Positions 15,179 through 22,625 of a DNA stretch of 49,232 nucleotides are shown here, piece after piece. The position numbers were made by a program, and so were the translations under genes. This stretch comes from Parafrankia sp. EUN1f (lineage in GTDB: Bacteria > Actinomycetota > Actinomycetes > Frankiales > Frankiaceae). How positions within the stretch are numbered: position 1 is the stretch's first letter; every line of letters starts with the position of its first letter. The stretch spans positions 1 through 49,232 of the forward strand of contig NZ_ADGX01000058.1 in assembly GCF_000177675.1 (NCBI RefSeq), given 5' to 3'. The notes below the pieces were generated by a model. That model saw only the letters and a program-made list of their open reading frames with translations. It was not told where the DNA came from and did no database searches.

Positions 15179-16005
15179 AACTGGAGAACACGCTCAGTAT
15201 TCCCGTGCCGGCGGACGAGGCCTGGCGGGTGCTGCTGGACGTCGAACGCATCACGCCGTGCGTCCCCGGCGCGGTGCTCACGTCCAAGGACGGCGACAGC
15301 TACCAGGGCAAGATCAAGGTCAAGGTGGGCCCGGTCGGCCTGACCTACAACGGCACGATCAAGTTCGTCACGCAGGACGAGGTCGCCAAGGTCGCGGTGC
15401 TGGAAGCCAGCGGCCGGGAGCTGCGCGGGAACGGAACCGCCAAGGCGCTGGTCACCTGCCGGCTGGTGGACTCCGGTGACTCGTCCACCAACGTCGAGGT
15501 CGAGACCGACCTGGACATCACCGGAAAGCCCGCGCAGTTCGGCCGCGGGGTGCTCGCCGAGGTCGCCGGAACCCTGGTCGGAAAGTTCGCGACGAACCTC
15601 GCCAACGAGCTGACCGCGACCCCCGCCGCGAGCAGCGCGCCCGCCGAAACCCCGGCCGCCCCGGTCCCGGCCGCCGCGGTGCCGGCTGTACCGGCTGTAC
15701 CGGCTGTACCGACGGCGGCGGGCGGTTCCGCGGAACCGCCCGCCGCGGAACCGGAGGCGCCATCGGCGCCCGAGGCGCCGATGGCCGAGCCCCTCGACCT
15801 GCTGGCCGCGGCGAGTACCGGACTGCTCACCAAGCTCACGCCGCTGCTCATCCGCCTCGCGCCGCTCGCGCGCTATCTCCCGCTCGCGCGTTCCGCGGCG
15901 GCACCGGCCGGCGCGGTGCTGCTGGTCGTCGCACTGCTGCGACGCAAGCCGCGCCCCATCGTGGTCAACGTGGTGCTTCCGCCCGCCCCGGGCACGAAGC
16001 GCTGA
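15175..16005 (+). CDS. CoxG-like SRPBCC protein with C-terminal membrane anchor
   Basis: 276 aa, overlapping the small-subunit stop by ATGA. Residues 1-145 form a CoxG/SRPBCC domain (MKLENTLSIPVPADEAWRVL, then VGPVGLTYNGTIKF). A Pro/Ala-rich linker follows with VPAVPAVPAVP, encoded by 9-bp repeats. A hydrophobic C-terminal segment (APAGAVLLVVALL) precedes RRKPRP, so it is probably tethered to the inner face of the membrane. CoxG-type proteins accompany molybdenum hydroxylases and are linked to membrane attachment or electron delivery to quinone; the same is inferred here. The linker DNA contains a perfect 32-bp palindrome (15715-15746). Confidence 0.88.
   Translation: MKLENTLSIPVPADEAWRVLLDVERITPCVPGAVLTSKDGDSYQGKIKVKVGPVGLTYNGTIKFVTQDEVAKVAVLEASGRELRGNGTAKALVTCRLVDSGDSSTNVEVETDLDITGKPAQFGRGVLAEVAGTLVGKFATNLANELTATPAASSAPAETPAAPVPAAAVPAVPAVPAVPTAAGGSAEPPAAEPEAPSAPEAPMAEPLDLLAAASTGLLTKLTPLLIRLAPLARYLPLARSAAAPAGAVLLVVALLRRKPRPIVVNVVLPPAPGTKR
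15715..15746. repeat. 32-bp perfect palindrome inside the CoxG-like gene
   Basis: Arms of 16 bp (15715-15730 and 15731-15746) meet without a loop at TTCCGCGGAA. The core CGGTTCCGCGGAACCG is shared with a second palindrome 300 bp downstream (16043-16070). It encodes part of the disordered linker. Confidence 0.9.
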
Positions 16006-16042
16006 CATTGCCCGCGCGGCTCAGATAGTCCTGGGAGTCGTC

Positions 16043-16070
16043 GGCGGTCGGTTCCGCGGAACCGACCGCC
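16043..16070. terminator. 28-bp perfect palindrome between convergent genes (probable terminator)
   Basis: GGCGGTCGGTTCCG (16043-16056) is followed at once by its exact complement (16057-16070). It sits 38 bp after the CoxG-like stop and 22 bp before the 3' end of the convergent SnoaL-like gene. No T-tract follows, as is common in high-GC actinobacteria, so termination is inferred from position and symmetry. Confidence 0.65.
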
Positions 16071-16091
16071 GGCCTCCGACCGGCGCCGGCT

Positions 16092-16529
16092 CTAGCGGGC
16101 CGCGCCAGCCGCGGCCTGGAACCACACGTTCTCCTCGACCAGGCGCCGGCTCTTCCAGCCCTCGTCGGTCCGAACCATCTCGTGGTTGTAGAAGCCGCCG
16201 CAGTAGCTCAGCTCGGTCGTCCCCGGCAGGCGCATGGGGTTGTAGAACATGGCCAGCACCTTCGCGGTGTCGCCGGCAAGCTCGATCTCGATGTTGGTGA
16301 TGTAGTGCTGCGTCATCGGGAGCATGCCGACGCCGTTCTTCAGCCAGATCTCCATCTCGTCGCGTGAGCCGAAGCTGGTGTCCGACGAGCTGGCCGCGCG
16401 GAAATCAAGGAATGCGTCCTTGGTGAAAACCGTCCGCCACAGATCCCAGTCCTTGGTGTCGACACCCCGGGCGTACCGGGCCAACACCTCGTGAATCTCG
16501 ATCTTGTCGGCCAGGTCCTGTAAGGACAT
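16092..16529 (-). CDS. SnoaL/NTF2-like protein (nuclear transport factor 2 fold)
   Basis: 145 aa, the size of single-domain SnoaL-like proteins. The start ATG at 16529 has GAAAGGAG 5 nt upstream. The family start pattern is clear: DLADKIEIHEVLARYARGVD, then DWDLWRTVFTKDAFLDF, and TQHYITNIEIEL in the middle strand. Such proteins are small cone-shaped enzymes or subunits (hydratases, isomerases, limonene-epoxide-hydrolase-like) common in actinobacterial steroid and polycycle catabolism. No diagnostic catalytic residue can be assigned. It is convergent with the CoxG-like gene and alone on its strand. Confidence 0.85.
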   Translation of the reverse strand: MSLQDLADKIEIHEVLARYARGVDTKDWDLWRTVFTKDAFLDFRAASSSDTSFGSRDEMEIWLKNGVGMLPMTQHYITNIEIELAGDTAKVLAMFYNPMRLPGTTELSYCGGFYNHEMVRTDEGWKSRRLVEENVWFQAAAGAAR

Positions 16530-16790
16530 GAGGCTCCTTTCTCGAAAATCTTCAGTTCACGGGTAGCGCCTGGTGCGGACGATGGGTAACATACGCTCGC
16601 ACAGTGCGCCGCCGATCGGGCGCATGGCTACACGTGGGTATGCGGTTGTATGTGAGCGGTCGTATGTGAGCATGCGTGTAATGTCCGCAGGCCTGGCATG
16701 CAGGTATTCACGGCGTCACCTGATGCGACGTCGCGGCGCCGGGTTTTGCGGCGGAACGTCAGTTGTCTTACCACGCCCGGATGTGCGCAA

Positions 16791-17168
16791 TCAACTGGCG
16801 TCGGTGGCGGTGTCCGGATTTCCGCCGGTGATCCGCAGCTCCCAGAGGTTGGCGGCGGGGTCGGCACAGAACAGCACGGTCAGGCCGTCTCGGCCGGTGC
16901 CGCGGTAACCGATGCCGGCGGCGCGCAGTCGGGCCTCGACGTCGGCATCGACCTCCACGGCGGTGTGCGCCCGGGCGGCTGGCCGGTGGTCGGGATCAGT
17001 GCTGAGGTGGACCTGGCTGGCGTCATCCGCCTCGTACCAGCGGGCGATGCCGACCAGGTCGGCGGGTACGTCGATCCGGCGGTACCCGAGGATGTCGACG
17101 AGGAAGGCCCCCTCGGCCTCCTCAAGACCGGGCGGAACGCCGAGGTTGGCGTGGTGGAATCGTGGCAT
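16791..17168 (-). CDS. VOC-family (glyoxalase/bleomycin-resistance fold) protein
   Basis: 125 aa, one vicinal-oxygen-chelate module pair. The start MPRFHHANLGVPPG gives a metal-ligand His on the first strand (HHANLGV), AHTAVEVDADVEARLRAAG on the second module, and a Glu in ANLWELRI at the end, the usual fourth ligand. This fits a small metal-dependent lyase, isomerase or dioxygenase; substrate unknown. The ATG at 17168 is preceded by GTTGGGGGC. It is not close to its minus-strand neighbour (260 bp). Confidence 0.82.
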   Translation of the reverse strand: MPRFHHANLGVPPGLEEAEGAFLVDILGYRRIDVPADLVGIARWYEADDASQVHLSTDPDHRPAARAHTAVEVDADVEARLRAAGIGYRGTGRDGLTVLFCADPAANLWELRITGGNPDTATDAS

Positions 17169-17513
17169 GCCCCCAACGCTGACATCCGGCGCGGCCGAGT
17201 TCCAGCGGCTCGGGCGGACAATACGGCCTCTGGCGTCCGATGCGACGACCGGCGTAAAGTTCCCACCCGGCAGGGCGGCCCGTGCCGACGGTCTGAGCCG
17301 GGGAGGAATCCGAGTGGTGGAGCTGCTTAGTCCTGCCCGGCCGGAATGTCAATGAGTGGAAAGTCGGGGCCGGCGGCATAGGCCCCGGGTGGCGTTTTGA
17401 CACCAGGAACGTCCGGCCGCGGAGAGCGCGAAATGCCGCATGGTGCGAGAACCTCCGCGCGCCCGAAATAGGTGCGATCACGACTGGGATCCTGCGAGAA
17501 CGAAGGAGCTGGG
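17169..17513. other. Intergenic region upstream of the enoyl-CoA hydratase
   Basis: 345 bp without a clear gene. A 13-codon reading frame (GTG 17314 to TGA 17355) stands behind a very good GGGGAGG box, so a leader peptide is possible. Otherwise I see only the shared promoter area of the divergent VOC and hydratase genes. Confidence 0.35.
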
Positions 17514-18311
17514 ATGGCGGACGATCTGGGAGCGGCAGGCCTGCGATTCGAGCGTGAGGGCGTCATCGGCTGGTGCATCATCGACCGGCCGGCGGCCCGT
17601 AACGCGCTCACCCCGGCCATGTACTACGGGATCAAACGGGCTGTTCGCCTGGTCAACACGGACCCCGAGCTCTCCGCCCTGATCATCACCGGCACCGGTG
17701 ACGTGTTCGCCCCGGGTGGTGACCTCGGGAGCCGCTCCGAGCCGGGCGACTCCTACCCCACCGATCTCCGGAGCGAGGACATCCTGCCGTTCCTCACCGT
17801 CCGTGACAGCCGGGCGCCCGTCATCTCCGCGGTCAACGGCATCTGCCAGGCTGGCGGCCTGCTGATCGCGATGATGTCCGACATCGCGGTCGCCAGCGAC
17901 CGCGCCACCTTCCGGGTGCCCGAGCTGCTGCGCGGCATCCCCGACGCCACCTATGCCGCGGTGCTGCCCGCGCACGTCGGGCTCGCCGTGGCCCGTGATC
18001 TGCTGCTGTCCGCCCGCCGCTTCGACGCGGCCGAGGCACAGCGCCTAGGTGTCATCAGCCGGGTCGTCCCGCACGACCAGTTGCGTGAGGCCGCACTGCA
18101 GGCCGCGGGTGAGATCCTGCAGACCGCTCCGGAGGCCCGGATGCACGTCAAGCGCATGCTCAACGAGCGCTACGGTCTCATCGACTACCAGACGATGACC
18201 TGGTCGCTGGAGAACTCGCCGGAACCGCGCGAGGGAATGCGCGCCTTCATGGAGAAGCGCGCACCCGCCTGGATTCCCGAGGAGTTCGCGAACGGCGGCG
18301 GTCGTCGATGA
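17514..18311 (+). CDS. Enoyl-CoA hydratase/isomerase (crotonase) family protein
   Basis: 265 aa from the ATG at 17514, 6 nt after GAAGGAG. Crotonase signatures: the Arg-x-Asn-Ala-Leu-Thr stretch PAARNALTPAM, the first oxyanion-hole loop FAPGGDLGS, and the second, NGICQAGGLLIAMMSDIAVA. The position after FRVPELLRGIPD does not show the standard catalytic Glu pair, so hydratase, isomerase and hydrolase activity cannot be told apart. It hydrates or rearranges a CoA ester in beta-oxidation-like catabolism, cytoplasmic. It leads a plus-strand group with a decayed alcohol dehydrogenase, an SDR and a decayed hydrolase. Confidence 0.9.
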   Translation: MADDLGAAGLRFEREGVIGWCIIDRPAARNALTPAMYYGIKRAVRLVNTDPELSALIITGTGDVFAPGGDLGSRSEPGDSYPTDLRSEDILPFLTVRDSRAPVISAVNGICQAGGLLIAMMSDIAVASDRATFRVPELLRGIPDATYAAVLPAHVGLAVARDLLLSARRFDAAEAQRLGVISRVVPHDQLREAALQAAGEILQTAPEARMHVKRMLNERYGLIDYQTMTWSLENSPEPREGMRAFMEKRAPAWIPEEFANGGGRR

Positions 18312-18342
18312 CGCGGCGCGGCACCTTCCGCAGAGCCGTCCT

Positions 18343-18501
18343 GTGATCGCGGCCCGCTTACACGCCAACCGTGACGTGCGCATCGAGGAGGTTCCCGAAC
18401 CGGAGCCCGCCGCCGGGCAGGTGAAGATCGCAGTGGCCCACAACGAGCCGGAGACGATGTCGCTTGCCGAGAGCGCCCTGGTCGATATTCCGCCTGTCTG
18501 A
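18343..18501 (+). pseudogene. Remnant of a zinc-type alcohol dehydrogenase (N-terminal stub)
   Basis: From GTG 18343 the frame reads IAARLHANRDVRIEEVPEPE, then PAAGQVKIAVAH: the N terminus of 2,3-butanediol/threonine dehydrogenase-like medium-chain enzymes (pattern ARxHGxxDxRIExVPEPxPGPGQVxIxVAxCGICGTD). It then leaves the family just where the zinc-ligand Cys should be and stops at 18501 after 52 codons, against about 350 in a full gene. No ribosome-binding site is clear. It lies 31 bp after the crotonase gene. I read it as the leftover of a deletion. Confidence 0.7.
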
Positions 18502-18517
18502 GCCGCGGAGGCTTGTA

Positions 18518-19333
18518 ATGGAGACCGGACTCGGCGGTCGCACGGTGGTTGTCACCGGCGGGAACGCCAACATCGGGCGTGCGGTGGCGCTGGCCTTCGC
18601 CACTGAGAAGTGCAACGTCGTCATCGTGGGCCGGGACGAGAAGCAGGGCCGCCAGGTCTGCGAGGACCTGGTCAGCCAGGGGGCCCGGGGCGTGCTGTGG
18701 CAGGCCGCGGACGTCACGGACCGCGCCCAGGTCGCGGCGATGGCCGCCGCCGTGCACGCCCGGTTCGGCCCGGTGGACGTCCTCGTGAACAACGTGGGCG
18801 GCAACGTCGGCATGGACGCGTTCGCCGACTCCGACCCGGAGGCCTGGGAACGCGACATCGCGCTCAACTTCACCAGCACGCTGAACTGCACCCACGCTCT
18901 GCTGCCCCGAATGATCGAACAAGGCCGTGGACGGATCATCAACATCGGGTCGACGTCCGGAATAGTCGGCGACCCGCTGCTCGCCGTCTATTCGGCGATG
19001 AAGGGCGCGGTGCACACCTTCACCAAGGTGCTGGCCAAGGAGGTCGGGCGGCACGGCATCACCGTGAACGCCGTCGCGCCCTACGGCACGGTTCCGCAGG
19101 ATTTCGAGAAGGAGGTCAGCGCCGGCAGCCGCTGGCATCCACAGGGCGTCTTCGCGCGGCTGGCCGCGACCAGGGCCGAGGAGTTCCACTCGATCGGCCG
19201 CCGGACCGTGCTGACCCGCCAGACCGCCTTCCCCGCCGAGATCGGCGCCGCGGCCGTCTACCTCGCCTCCGACGGCGCCGCCTTCGTGACCGGCCAGGTG
19301 CTCTGCGTGGACGGCGGAACGCAGATCGCCTGA
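18518..19333 (+). CDS. Short-chain dehydrogenase/reductase
   Basis: 271 aa from ATG 18518 (METGLGGRTVVVTGG), with GGAGG 7 nt upstream. Classical SDR: TGGNANIG cofactor loop, ADVTD, NNVGG, Ser in IGSTSG and catalytic YSAMK, ending in the usual VDGGTQIA. A longer loop before the C terminus (about residues 190-230) probably forms the substrate lid. It lacks the mycofactocin-type insertion, so NAD(P)H would exchange freely. It is an oxidoreductase on alcohol or ketone intermediates of the surrounding pathway; exact substrate unknown. Confidence 0.92.
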   Translation: METGLGGRTVVVTGGNANIGRAVALAFATEKCNVVIVGRDEKQGRQVCEDLVSQGARGVLWQAADVTDRAQVAAMAAAVHARFGPVDVLVNNVGGNVGMDAFADSDPEAWERDIALNFTSTLNCTHALLPRMIEQGRGRIINIGSTSGIVGDPLLAVYSAMKGAVHTFTKVLAKEVGRHGITVNAVAPYGTVPQDFEKEVSAGSRWHPQGVFARLAATRAEEFHSIGRRTVLTRQTAFPAEIGAAAVYLASDGAAFVTGQVLCVDGGTQIA

Positions 19334-19358
19334 CGTCTCAGCGACAGTAGGGAAATCA

Positions 19359-19907
19359 GTGCAGGAATCAGGGCCATTACCGCCGTTGTGCCCGGTCGAA
19401 CTGGCCGTCGGTGTGCCCGCACCGGATGGAGCGTGGCAGATCGCGGTAAGCATCCATCTGCCGGCGGGGGAGCTGGCTTCGGCAGGCCCGCGGCCCGTTC
19501 TCGTCGCGCTTCCCGGCGGTGGATACAACCGGCGCTACTTCGACCTGCCGGCCGCCGGATTCAGCCAGGCGGAACACCATTGTCGGCGGGGCACGGTCGT
19601 CGTCGCGATCGACCATCTCGGGGTCGGTGACAGTACCGTTCCGCCGCCGGCGGTCACGCCCGGGGTGGTGAGCGCCCAGATCGCGTGCATCGACGTCCCT
19701 GTTCTGCTCGCGACCGGTGAACGGGACGTCTGCCGTCCGCTCACCGTGGAGCTCGCCGGCTTCGTCGCGGCCACCGATCTCGCGGGTTTCGTCGTGCCCA
19801 GGATGGCGCACATGCACAACTTCGCGGAAACCCGCACCCTGCTGTGGGAACGCCTCGACGACTTCATCGCCCACGTGGCCCGGACCGCAACCCGATCCGG
19901 GGGCTGA
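19359..19907 (+). pseudogene. Alpha/beta hydrolase with the nucleophile region deleted
   Basis: 182 aa from GTG 19359. Residues 1-98 look like the first third of an alpha/beta hydrolase, with the oxyanion loop LPGGGYNRRYF (51-61) and AIDHLGVGDSTVPP (84-96). From about residue 106 the sequence is the last third: IDVPVLLATGERDV (111-124, catalytic Asp region) and the His near MAHMHNF (149-155). The middle of about 100-140 residues, which would hold the GxSxG nucleophile elbow and cap, is missing without a frameshift. Without the nucleophile it should be inactive, so an in-frame deletion pseudogene is likeliest; a non-catalytic role cannot be excluded. Confidence 0.75.
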
Positions 19908-19957
19908 ACGAGGCCTCCCGGTCGGTTCGGGAATGGCCGCTTTGGGAGGATCAGCCC

Positions 19958-20548
19958 ATGCGAACGCGCCCGGCCCCGGATACGTCGACTTCGGCCCCGG
20001 ATACGTCGACTTCGGCCTCGAAGGCGCCGGCTTCGGCTTCGGAGGCGCCGGCTTCGGAGGCGCCAGCTCCTGATCCGGCTCCTGTTCCGGTTCCCGATCC
20101 GCCGGGTGCGGCATGGGCGCAGGCCGTTGCCAGCTGCCGCGGGATCGTCGACGCCGAGGTCCGTCCGCTGCGCGACCGGTACCGGCGGCGAGCGAGCCGA
20201 CATCAGCTCCTCTATCGCCTCAGCGGGTTGGCCACGTTGTTGCTGGCGGTCAGCCTGCCGCTGCTCGCCGGCTTGCGGTTCGACCACCGTGACGTGGCCC
20301 TGTCCGTCGTGGGCGTCTCCGTGGCGGTGCTCACCGGGCTGCGCGAGTTCTACCGGTGGGACGAGGTGGGGTCCCGACTGCGGCGGACCGAGAACGCGCT
20401 CTCCGACGCGCTCCTGCGCTGGGAACTGGCGGTCAGCGACGGCGCCCCGGCCGTCGACCCCGAGCAGGGCCCGCGTGCCTGCTACGCGGCGACGGAGGAG
20501 CTCCTCACCGCGGTCCGCGCGATCCGTGACGCCCAGGCCGCCTCGTAG
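19958..20548 (+). CDS. DUF4231/SLATT-like two-helix membrane protein
   Basis: 196 aa from ATG 19958, 8 nt after GGGAGG. Residues 1-48 are a disordered Pro/Ala/Ser/Thr stretch with APDTSTS repeated, from an exact 21-bp duplication (19972-19992, 19993-20013). The rest resembles DUF4231: an arginine-rich RDRYRRRASRHQLLYRLSG, two adjacent hydrophobic helices (LATLLLAVSLPLLAGL and VALSVVGVSVAVLTGL), then REFYRWDEVGSRLRRTENAL. SLATT-type proteins are proposed pore-forming or sensing partners in bacterial conflict and nucleotide-signalling systems; here no nucleotide cyclase neighbour is seen, so the role is open. Confidence 0.75.
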   Translation: MRTRPAPDTSTSAPDTSTSASKAPASASEAPASEAPAPDPAPVPVPDPPGAAWAQAVASCRGIVDAEVRPLRDRYRRRASRHQLLYRLSGLATLLLAVSLPLLAGLRFDHRDVALSVVGVSVAVLTGLREFYRWDEVGSRLRRTENALSDALLRWELAVSDGAPAVDPEQGPRACYAATEELLTAVRAIRDAQAAS

Positions 20549-21004
20549 CAGAACCGCCGGCCGCCGCCGGTCGAGGACCCGAGGATTCTGGCGGGGCACC
20601 TGAGCACGGTGGCCTCGTTGGGCGAGTCGCAAGAGTGGAGGATTTTGGTCGTTCCGACGACCGAAATCCTCCCTTTTTGCGGATTGCCAGGCGGTCGCAG
20701 GCCCGGTTTGCGGGCTTGTTTGAATTGTCGGCGCCGCACCCGCCGCGCAGCGGCGCGGTGAGTGGGGGATGCCTGGTGGGTGGCCGTGCGGCGGGCGGTC
20801 ATGGACCGCCTTCCTGGAATCTCTCCGGTCCTTCGGCCCGATGGTTGGGCGACCTTCTTCTCGCGGTGTCATTTCTCATCGGCGGCGGGTGCCGGCTGAT
20901 GCGTAGCATTTCTCCGGTACCCGCGCCTGCGGTCGCGGTGCGTGGGTGCGTGGGTGCGCGGAAATGGCATCTGTCCCGGGCGAGACGGTGAGAGGAAAAT
21001 ACCT
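20549..21004. other. Intergenic region with hairpin repeat and G-rich tandem stretch
   Basis: 456 bp without a gene. It holds the hairpin at 20637-20677, then a stretch shared with the region after the hairpin at 24962 (GATTG, CGGTTTGCGG, GAATTG, CGC blocks), and GTGCGTGG repeats near 20938-20959. The promoter of the acyltransferase gene must lie in its right half. Confidence 0.5.
20637..20677 (+). terminator. Hairpin of the GAGGATTTyGGTCG repeat family, followed by T-tract
   Basis: GGAGGATTTTGGTCGT (20637-20652) pairs with ACGACCGAAATCCTCC (20657-20672) around a TCCG loop, one G-T wobble, followed by CTTTTT. This is a good intrinsic terminator after the DUF4231-like gene and also one of four copies of a dispersed repeat. 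Confidence 0.8.
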
Positions 21005-22243
21005 GTGGCGGAGCCGGTGGGTAAGCCCGTCGAAGGTGAGCGCTACCACGATCTCGACGCGCTGCGTGGGGTCCTCATGCTGGTGGGCGTCTTCGTCCAC
21101 GTCTCGACCCTGGGGGTCGACCCGGTTTTCGACTTCATCGCCCGGGCCTCCGGTCTTTTCCGGATGGAGACCTTCTTCGTGGTCTCCGGATTTCTCTCCA
21201 CGATGCTCGTCGCGAAATACGGCGCGACTCGTGCCGTGCGTCGCAGGCTTGTCGCGGTCGGGGTTCCGCTGCTGGCCACCCAGCTGGTGTTCAACCCGCC
21301 GACGCTGTGGATGAGCAGTGTCTTCCACAGCGGTCACGAGATGTCCTTCGCCGAGTTCCTGCGTATCGGTTCCGGGGAGGCGCTCGCCGGTCGGCTCAAC
21401 TGGTACCTGCATCTGTGGTTCCTGTTGGTGCTGGTCGGTTATGTGCTGCTCACCCCCGCCGCGGTGGGTGCGCTGAGGGCGGTGGCCACGACCCGGGCCT
21501 ACCAGCTGGCCACCGCGGGGCGGCTGCGCGCCATGACCGCGATCACGTTGGTGGTCCTGGCCCTCATGGCCGCCGGGCGGGCCTGCTGGAGCGGCGCCCT
21601 CGAGCCCGTTCTCGGCTCGGGATTCCATGCCGACCTGCTCCGCCGCGTCCTGGAGTTCCTGCCCTTTTTTCTGCTCGGGGTGCTGCTTCACCTGGACCGC
21701 GCCCGGCTGCTGCCGCTTTTCAGCCGACCCGCGCCGGTGGTGCTGGTGGTATACGCGCTGCTTCTCGCGGTCTCCTGGGGTCGGTGGGTGAGCGTGCTGT
21801 CGGGCGGCACCGGCCGTGCTCTGGTCGAGACGTTGTTCGCGCTTCCGGTGATAGCCACTCTCTTCGCCGTGGCCAACCGTTTCGGGTCCCGACCGCGACC
21901 CGTCTTCCAGTACCTTTCGGACGCGTCCTACACGGTGTATCTTCTGCACTTCTTCTGGATCTTCGCCTTCGCGCGGCTGCTGGGAATGGACCCGAGTCTC
22001 GGGTTCGCGCAGATGGCGGTTCTCGTCGTGGCGACGTACGCCGCCACCTTCGCCTCCCACCATTTCGTGGTGCGGCGCTCCGTGTTGCTGCGCAGGATCT
22101 TCAACGGGAGATCGATACGTGGCTCAGCTGGCGCGCGCGAGATGCAGGGCGGCGCCGTGACGTCGATCGACCTGCCTGGGCGGCCGGCCGACACCGCAGG
22201 TCGCCCGGCCGCCCAGATCGAGCGTGTTTCTTCGGCCCGCTGA
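21005..22243 (+). CDS. Acyltransferase 3 (OpgC/OafA-like) integral membrane protein
   Basis: 412 aa from GTG 21005 with GAGAGGA 8 nt upstream. The N terminus YHDLDALRGVLMLVGVFVHVS is the acyltransferase-3 signature, with Arg in ALRG and His in the first helix. About ten hydrophobic helices follow, including FFVVSGFLSTML and WYLHLWFLLVLVGYVLL. The family moves acyl groups across or onto glycans at the membrane; the early WxLWFL pattern is closer to the OpgC type (glucan succinylation) than to OafA. The last 45 residues are a hydrophilic tail. Confidence 0.88.
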   Translation: MAEPVGKPVEGERYHDLDALRGVLMLVGVFVHVSTLGVDPVFDFIARASGLFRMETFFVVSGFLSTMLVAKYGATRAVRRRLVAVGVPLLATQLVFNPPTLWMSSVFHSGHEMSFAEFLRIGSGEALAGRLNWYLHLWFLLVLVGYVLLTPAAVGALRAVATTRAYQLATAGRLRAMTAITLVVLALMAAGRACWSGALEPVLGSGFHADLLRRVLEFLPFFLLGVLLHLDRARLLPLFSRPAPVVLVVYALLLAVSWGRWVSVLSGGTGRALVETLFALPVIATLFAVANRFGSRPRPVFQYLSDASYTVYLLHFFWIFAFARLLGMDPSLGFAQMAVLVVATYAATFASHHFVVRRSVLLRRIFNGRSIRGSAGAREMQGGAVTSIDLPGRPADTAGRPAAQIERVSSAR

Positions 22244-22625
22244 CAGAGCCCCGGCTCAGCTGGCCGCGGCGCCGCCGGCAATCGAGGCTGCCAGCGCCGC
22301 GAGCAGGGTCTGCCGGGCGGCAGCCACTGCAGGGGAACAAGGCGGAACTGGTCCGGGTCGCCCTGGAGCGGCAGCTGAGCCCGGTACCTATGCAGGGCCC
22401 GGTTGTGGTCAGTCCGCTGGCCAGGCCGGACACCGGCGAGCTGGCGAGATCATGGTCTGGTGCTGCCTGGTAGGGCCCATGTAGGCTTCCCGGAGGTGTG
22501 CCGGGAAGCCTGGTCGGCAGTTCAGTGCGTTGTGCCCGAAATCGTGAGGGCTCGAGGGTTCGTCTCAGTGGCCCCGCGGGGCCGCCGATGATCGGAATTT
22601 TCAGGTCATTTTTCGCGGTCCGGGC
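22244..22625. other. Intergenic region with an 11-bp stem hairpin
   Basis: 382 bp. A perfect stem, AGGCTTCCCGG (22483-22493) with CCGGGAAGCCT (22501-22511) and a 7-nt loop, is a possible terminator. A short frame ending at 22473 (ELVRVALERQL) faintly recalls a ribbon-helix-helix antitoxin but has no start and no fold-length sequence. I see no other gene. Confidence 0.5.

Noticed and set aside
22330-22473. Possible VapB-like ribbon-helix-helix antitoxin remnant
   Set aside because: Only the short stretch ELVRVALERQL is suggestive; no start codon, no first strand and no toxin gene follow.
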